DNA from: Reyranella sp.
GTDB taxonomy: Bacteria; Pseudomonadota; Alphaproteobacteria; Reyranellales; Reyranellaceae
Direction: 5' to 3'
Length of the DNA stretch: 10,101 nucleotides
Assembly: GCA_016780605.1 (NCBI GenBank)
Contig: JADHLS010000117.1
Coordinates: 1 to 10,101 of the forward strand
Both the position numbers and the translations under genes were made by a program. Positions 7,020 to 10,101 of this stretch are shown one piece after another; within the stretch, counting starts at the first letter, position 1; each line of letters opens with the position of its first letter. The notes below the pieces were generated by a model. The model was given only the letters and a program-made list of their open reading frames with translations. It searched no databases and had not been told where the DNA came from.

Positions 7020-7038
7020 CGGCGCGCGCCACATTCAA
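7010..7038 (-). promoter_or_regulatory. Candidate promoter of the ABC-F gene
   Basis: On the minus strand TTGAAT (7038-7033) and TACGTT (7015-7010) are 17 bp apart. This would give a leader of about 80 nt before the ATG at 6922. Its -10 overlaps the -10 of the plus-strand candidate at 7014-7019. Tentative. Confidence 0.3.
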
Positions 7039-7060
7039 GGCGAGCCGGGAGGAAATAACG

Positions 7061-8083
7061 ATGACCAAGCCCCTGCGCCTGGGCGTCGCCTACGATTTCC
7101 GCAATCCACCCGAATCCGGCATGAGCCACCAGGCGCTCTATGCCGCGATCATGGACCAGGTGGCGTGGCTGGACGGGCTCGGCCTCGATCTCGTGTGGTT
7201 CACCGAGCATCACTTCGTCGAGGATGGCTACCTGCCGTCATGGATCCCTGTCGCCGCGGCGATGGCGGCGCGCACCAAACGCGTGCGTTTCTCCTGCGAC
7301 GTTTGCCTGCTGCCGTTCAACCATCCGCTGCGGCTCGCCGAGGACCTCGCGGTGCTCGACAATATCAGCGGTGGGCGCGTCGAGATCGGCGCCGGCATGG
7401 GCTACGCGCCGCATGAGTTCAAGGGCTTCGGCCTGCCGGTATCGCGCCGCGTCTCGCTGACCGACGAGGGACTGGACGTCCTGAAGCTTGCCTTCACCGG
7501 CGAGAAATTCAGCTACGCGGGCAAGCGCTACAATTTCGAAGAGGTGAAGGTCACGCCGGGCTACGTGCAGCCAGGCGGGCCGCCTCTGTGGGTGGCGGCG
7601 ATGTCGGAGGCGGGTGCGCTGCGCGCCGCGCGGGTCGGCGCCAACCTGTTGCCGCAGGGGCCGCGCCGGCAGTCGCTCGATCCCTGGCTGGCCAAGCTTA
7701 AAGCCGAAGGCCGCGATCCAGCGGCGCATCGCATCGGCATCATCAAGTCCTGCCTGGTGACCGACGATCGCGAGCGCGACTGGGGCAAGGTGCGAGTGGC
7801 CGAGCGCCGGCGAATGGAGGTCTACAACCGCTTCCGCGAGGAGTCGGGCGGCCACGGTGGCATCCAGGGCATCGCCGAGGCCGACCGTATCCCGCAGACC
7901 TGGGTGGTGGGTGACGTCGAGCACTGCGTGAAGGAGCTCGCGGCCTTCATCCGCGAGTACGGCCTGACCGACATCGTGACCTGGGCCGTGCCGCCGGGCC
8001 TTACGCCCGACGATACAAATGCGAGCCTCGAATGTTTTGCCCGCGACGTCGCGCCGCGACTCAGGGCGATGTTCGCCGGCTGA
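7061..8083 (+). CDS. LLM-class flavin-dependent oxidoreductase (luciferase-like monooxygenase)
   Basis: This 340-residue protein has the TIM-barrel fold of bacterial luciferase-like monooxygenases, cytosolic enzymes that use reduced FMN (or F420 in some members) to oxygenate small organic substrates. Visible hallmarks are the N-terminal strand LRLGVAYDFR, the helix YAAIMDQVAWLDGLGLDLVW, the conserved WFTEHHF (46-52), the block LDNISGGRVEIGAGMGY (99-115) and the late PPLWVAAMSEAGALRAAR region (174-191) near the flavin phosphate. ATG 7061 has an excellent ribosome site (GGGAGG, 7047-7052, 8 nt away). The same frame is open back to 6596, but only as antisense to the ABC-F gene. It is divergent from ABC-F and convergent with the MFS gene, 2 bp between their stops. 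No partner flavin reductase is in the window. The substrate is unknown. Confidence 0.93.
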   Translation: MTKPLRLGVAYDFRNPPESGMSHQALYAAIMDQVAWLDGLGLDLVWFTEHHFVEDGYLPSWIPVAAAMAARTKRVRFSCDVCLLPFNHPLRLAEDLAVLDNISGGRVEIGAGMGYAPHEFKGFGLPVSRRVSLTDEGLDVLKLAFTGEKFSYAGKRYNFEEVKVTPGYVQPGGPPLWVAAMSEAGALRAARVGANLLPQGPRRQSLDPWLAKLKAEGRDPAAHRIGIIKSCLVTDDRERDWGKVRVAERRRMEVYNRFREESGGHGGIQGIAEADRIPQTWVVGDVEHCVKELAAFIREYGLTDIVTWAVPPGLTPDDTNASLECFARDVAPRLRAMFAG

Positions 8084-8085
8084 CG

Positions 8086-9315
8086 TCAGGCGGGCTGCGC
8101 CGCCGCGCGCTGCTGCGAGGGGAAGGGCGGGAAGAACAGCGCGATGGCGACAGCGCCGAGGCCCATGCCGAACGAGGCGATGTAGAGCCAGCCGTAGCTG
8201 CCGGTGGTGTCGAAGATCCAACCGCCGAGGGCGGGCCCCAGCGCCATGCCGCCGGACGAGAAGATGGTCGCGGCGCCCAGCACCGTGCCCATGATGCGCA
8301 TCGGGAAGTACTCGCGGGCGATCACGGCATAGAGCGGCATGATGCCGCCGTAGATCAGGCCGAACACCGCGGCGACGGCATAGAACTCGCCGAGCTGGCG
8401 CACGAAGAAGTAGGCGCCCGCGCCCAGCGCCTGGGCGAACAGGCCGATCACCAGCACGCGCTTGGCGCCGAAGCGATCGCCCGACAAGCCGAACAGGATG
8501 CGCCCGCCGAGACCCGCCAGGCCTTCGACGCTGTAGATGGTGACCGCAGCCATCATCGGCAGGCCGCAGGCGATGGCGTAGCTCACCGTGTGGAAGATCG
8601 GGCCGGCATGGGTGGCGCAGCAGCAGAAGTAGGTGAGCGACAGGACCCAGAACTGCGGCGAGCGCACCGCCTGGGCGGCGGTCATGTTGGGATCGGCCGC
8701 ACCCGTCATCGCGCCGGGTCGGGCGATCGCGCGCTCGCGCTCGTCGGGCTGCGCCGGCGGCCGGCGCACCAGGAAGGCGATCGGGATCAGGACGACCCAG
8801 GCCAGGATCGCGATCACGAACTGCGCGACGCGCCAGTCGTAATGGGTGATCAGCCAGCTGGCGAAGGGCGAGACGGTCATCGGCGCCACGCCCATGCCGG
8901 CCGAGACCAGCGAGACGGCGAGGCTGCGATGCTTCTCGAACCAGCCGGTTACGGTGGCGAAGGTCGGCGTGAACACCGCGCCTGCCGCGCCGCCGACCAT
9001 GATGCCGTAGATCAGCTGGAATGCGAGCAGGCTCTGGGTGCGGCTCGCGAGCGTGAGGCCGAGCCCCAGCAGCACGCCGCCGCTCAGCACGACAACCTTG
9101 GGCCCGAAGCGGTCGGTGAGGGCGCCCCAGCCGAACGAGGCGACGCCCATGGTCAGGAAGACGATGGTCATGGCCGTCGACACGCCGGTGCGCGACCAGC
9201 CGGTGGCGTCGGCCATGGGCTGCAGGAACACGGCCAGCGAGAACACCGAACCGATCGCCACGCACCCCATCAGGGCGCCCGCAGCGACCACGACCCAACC
9301 GTAATACAGCTTCAT
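8086..9315 (-). CDS. MFS transporter (monocarboxylate/oxalate-formate-antiporter-like)
   Basis: This 409-residue inner-membrane protein has about 12 hydrophobic helices split by a hydrophilic central loop (about 184-218, rich in R, D, E and P), the standard major facilitator layout. Motif A occurs in both halves: GWGALTDRFGPK (62-73) between helices 2 and 3, and GLSGDRFGAKR (276-286) in the second half. The N-terminus YYGWVVVAAGALMG, the phrase GWFEKHRSLAVSLVSAGMG (124-142) and REYFPMRIMGTVLGA resemble transporters of the oxalate/formate and monocarboxylate group, which suggests an organic anion as substrate; that is inference. A CCC cluster (231-233) is unusual in a membrane helix. ATG 9315 has GAGGAG 6 nt upstream. 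A promoter with an overlapping dyad lies just before it, so the gene is probably repressor-controlled. No regulator gene for it is obvious next to it. Confidence 0.92.
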   Translation of the reverse strand: MKLYYGWVVVAAGALMGCVAIGSVFSLAVFLQPMADATGWSRTGVSTAMTIVFLTMGVASFGWGALTDRFGPKVVVLSGGVLLGLGLTLASRTQSLLAFQLIYGIMVGGAAGAVFTPTFATVTGWFEKHRSLAVSLVSAGMGVAPMTVSPFASWLITHYDWRVAQFVIAILAWVVLIPIAFLVRRPPAQPDERERAIARPGAMTGAADPNMTAAQAVRSPQFWVLSLTYFCCCATHAGPIFHTVSYAIACGLPMMAAVTIYSVEGLAGLGGRILFGLSGDRFGAKRVLVIGLFAQALGAGAYFFVRQLGEFYAVAAVFGLIYGGIMPLYAVIAREYFPMRIMGTVLGAATIFSSGGMALGPALGGWIFDTTGSYGWLYIASFGMGLGAVAIALFFPPFPSQQRAAAQPA

Positions 9316-9343
9316 CCGTGGCTCCTCGAACGGGCTTTGGACA

Positions 9344-9373
9344 ATACTAAACTAGTGGGTTAAGTAATTTCAA
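9344..9373 (-). promoter_or_regulatory. Candidate promoter of the MFS gene
   Basis: On the minus strand TTGAAA (9373-9368) is followed after 18 bp by TAGTAT (9349-9344). They match the consensus at five and four of six positions. Transcription would start near 9337, about 22 nt before the ATG. This AT-rich patch stands out in otherwise GC-rich DNA. Confidence 0.5.
9345..9366. promoter_or_regulatory. Operator-like dyad overlapping the MFS promoter
   Basis: TACTAAAC (9345-9352) and GTTAAGTA (9359-9366) are inverted repeats that match at seven of eight positions across a 6-bp spacer. The dyad covers most of the -10 box and the spacer, where a bound dimer would block RNA polymerase. Size and spacing would suit a dimeric winged-helix repressor (GntR- or MarR-like), but the regulator is not identifiable here. 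Confidence 0.45.
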
Positions 9374-9395
9374 CCCGTCCTTACGCTTGGAAGAC

Positions 9396-9430
9396 GAACG
9401 GCCGGAGCGAAAAGATACAGAACGGCCGGA
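9396..9430. repeat. Pair of 11-bp direct repeats
   Basis: GAACGGCCGGA occurs at 9396-9406 and 9420-9430, with a 24-bp period. A partial third copy (ACGGCCG) follows near 9441. They lie in the 166-bp gap between the divergent MFS and lipoprotein genes. They could be a tandem regulator site for the lipoprotein gene or simple GC-rich repetition. Confidence 0.4.
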
Positions 9431-9481
9431 AAATTTTTACACGGCCGCTGCAGAACGCCGGTCCAGGCGGTACGATGGCCG

Positions 9482-9814
9482 ATGCTGAGAATTCCGTTGG
9501 CGCGCACCTTGGCCGCGCTGGTCCTGCTGCCGCATCTCCTTCCGGCCTGTGCGCCGCCGGGGCCGGCCGCGTGGCAGAAGGCCGGCGCCACCGATGCCAC
9601 GGTCGCCGCCGATACCGCGCAATGCCGGACGGTGGCGCAGCAGCAGGCGCAGCGGCTCTATCCTTATGGCTCCAGCAACCCCGCACTGGGCGGCGCGGGC
9701 ATGATCGCCGCGCAGCAGCAGGCGAGGACCGATCGCGGCAGCGCCGAGCTCGAGGCCTTCAACGACTGCATGGAGAGCCGCGGCTACACCCGGACGCAGA
9801 AGCCCGCGACCTGA
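9482..9814 (+). CDS. Small putative lipoprotein of unknown function
   Basis: I do not recognise a named family. The 110-residue product starts MLRIPLARTLAALVLLPHLLPAC: a basic N-terminus, a hydrophobic stretch and a lipobox-like LPAC, so Cys23 would be lipidated and the mature protein of about 88 residues anchored in the envelope. The mature part is rich in Ala and Gln and carries two more cysteines, in TAQCRTVAQQQAQ (Cys48) and FNDCMESRGYTR (Cys96). A cysteine next to a closing glycine-tyrosine motif is frequent in small proteobacterial lipoproteins. G/C in third positions supports this frame over the overlapping one from ATG 9475, whose translation is arginine-rich and lacks a signal. The only Shine-Dalgarno-like stretch (AGGCGG, 9465-9470) is 11 nt away, so initiation may be weak. 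No pathway is suggested by the neighbours. Confidence 0.72.
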   Translation: MLRIPLARTLAALVLLPHLLPACAPPGPAAWQKAGATDATVAADTAQCRTVAQQQAQRLYPYGSSNPALGGAGMIAAQQQARTDRGSAELEAFNDCMESRGYTRTQKPAT

Positions 9815-9847
9815 AAGGGTGAGATCAACGGGCGCGATCGTCGCTTG

Positions 9848-9866
9848 TGCCGGCACTCGACCGGCA
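9848..9866. promoter_or_regulatory. Inverted repeat between the lipoprotein and DeoR genes
   Basis: TGCCGG (9848-9853) and CCGGCA (9861-9866) are perfect 6-bp inverted repeats with a 7-bp spacer. It may be a weak terminator for the lipoprotein gene, although only TAGAATT follows, or an operator upstream of the DeoR gene starting at 9881. The sequence does not decide between them. Confidence 0.35.
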
Positions 9867-9880
9867 TAGAATTCGCCCGC

Positions 9881-10101
9881 ATGCAGCCTGCTACGTCCCG
9901 GCAGAAGGAAATACTGGCGCTGGCTCGGGTGGAAGGACGGGTCAGCGTCGACGGCCTTGCCGAAAGGTTCGACGTAACGCCGCAGACCATCCGCAAGGAC
10001 CTCAACGATCTTTGCGAGCAGCGCCTGCTCGCAAAGATCGTTGAGGTCCTTGCGAGCAGGCGCTGCTCAGCCGAATCCACGGCGGCGCCGTGATCGCGTC
10101 G
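9881..10101 (+). pseudogene. DeoR-family transcriptional regulator, 5' part, frameshifted by a 38-bp insertion
   Basis: The first 47 codons encode a DeoR/GlpR-type winged helix-turn-helix: SRQKEILALARVEGRVSVDG followed by LAERFDVTPQTIRKDLNDL and CEQ. DeoR repressors bind operators with this domain and sense sugar phosphates with a C-terminal domain. After codon 47 (CAG, ending at 10021) the frame enters an inverted copy of the preceding bases and stops at TGA 10091-10093, giving only 70 residues. Skipping bases 10022-10059 (38 bp) restores ALLSRIHGGAVIAS, the expected continuation of this family, open to the window edge. The gene is therefore broken as written, either by a real mutation or by a sequencing or assembly error; the remaining gene lies beyond the window. 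No good ribosome site precedes ATG 9881, but no better in-frame ATG exists. The regulated pathway is unknown. Confidence 0.78.
9992..10054. repeat. 63-bp near-perfect palindrome (30-bp arms, 3-bp centre)
   Basis: Bases 9992-10021 and 10025-10054 are perfect inverted repeats of 30 bp around CGC (10022-10024). The right arm plus centre is the reverse complement of the ancestral coding sequence 9992-10021 followed by the GCG now at 10060-10062. TTGCGAGCAG is present at both 10012-10021 and 10050-10059, giving the 38-bp period of the insertion. The palindrome lies inside the DeoR coding sequence. Confidence 0.93.

Noticed and set aside
6923..7213. 97-codon N-terminal extension of the ABC-F frame
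   Set aside because: It is antisense to the LLM gene and unlike any ABC-F N-terminus; MPSITVSNLAW at 6922 is the typical start.
7238..9298. Minus-strand open frame of 686 codons covering the LLM gene and the MFS gene
   Set aside because: It runs antisense to the LLM gene and out of frame through the MFS gene. The arginine-rich low-complexity translation matches no family and it has no plausible start context.
8032..9363. Plus-strand open frame of 443 codons opposite the MFS gene
   Set aside because: Shadow of the MFS gene: a highly charged Arg/His/Glu/Asp-rich translation, while the opposite strand encodes a clear 12-helix transporter.
9475..9822. Alternative plus-strand frame at the lipoprotein locus with a closer ribosome-binding site
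   Set aside because: Its translation is arginine/glycine-rich with poor third-position bias; the 9482 frame has a lipoprotein signal and strong third-position GC.

Overview
The window is GC-rich chromosomal DNA whose codons strongly prefer G or C in the third position. The gene families (UxaA/GarD dehydratase, orphan TctA permease, LLM flavin oxidoreductase, soil-type GST, rhizavidin-like avidin) suggest a metabolically versatile alphaproteobacterium of the Hyphomicrobiales/Rhodospirillales kind, such as a Bradyrhizobium- or Reyranella-like soil organism. The genus is a guess. I see no tRNA, rRNA, CRISPR array or insertion sequence.

Layout from left to right: the 3' end of an altronate/galactarate dehydratase gene (2-445, +); a cold-shock gene with a candidate promoter, a leader of about 165 nt and a hairpin terminator (476-929, +); an amidase-signature hydrolase (1155-2540, +). 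Facing the amidase is a two-gene minus-strand unit: a TctA permease (4450-2945) followed after a few bases by a small secreted avidin-family protein (2937-2542). A 254-bp divergent region holding an unexplained terminator-like hairpin separates tctA from a GST (4705-5373, +). The GST tail overlaps the tail of an ABC-F ATPase (6922-5333, -). The ABC-F and an LLM-class flavin oxidoreductase (7061-8083, +) diverge from 138 bp with possible overlapping promoters. The LLM gene ends 2 bp from the end of an MFS transporter (9315-8086, -), whose promoter contains a good operator-like dyad. The window closes with a small lipoprotein (9482-9814, +) and the start of a DeoR-family regulator (9881 onward, +).

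The genes mostly look like independent metabolic, transport and stress functions in alternating orientation. All three convergent junctions are extremely tight (1 bp, a 41-bp overlap, 2 bp). The only clear two-gene operon is tctA plus avidin.

Two observations stand out. The first is the avidin: the residues that hold the biotin head group and a disulfide pair typical of dimeric rhizavidin-type avidins are present, one biotin-tail contact is changed, and the gene sits behind an orphan TctA. The second is a 38-bp insertion in the DeoR gene. It is an inverted copy of the adjacent coding sequence and makes a 63-bp near-perfect palindrome. Removing it restores a normal DeoR reading frame, so it is either a template-switch mutation or a sequencing/assembly artefact. 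I found no multi-gene undescribed system.
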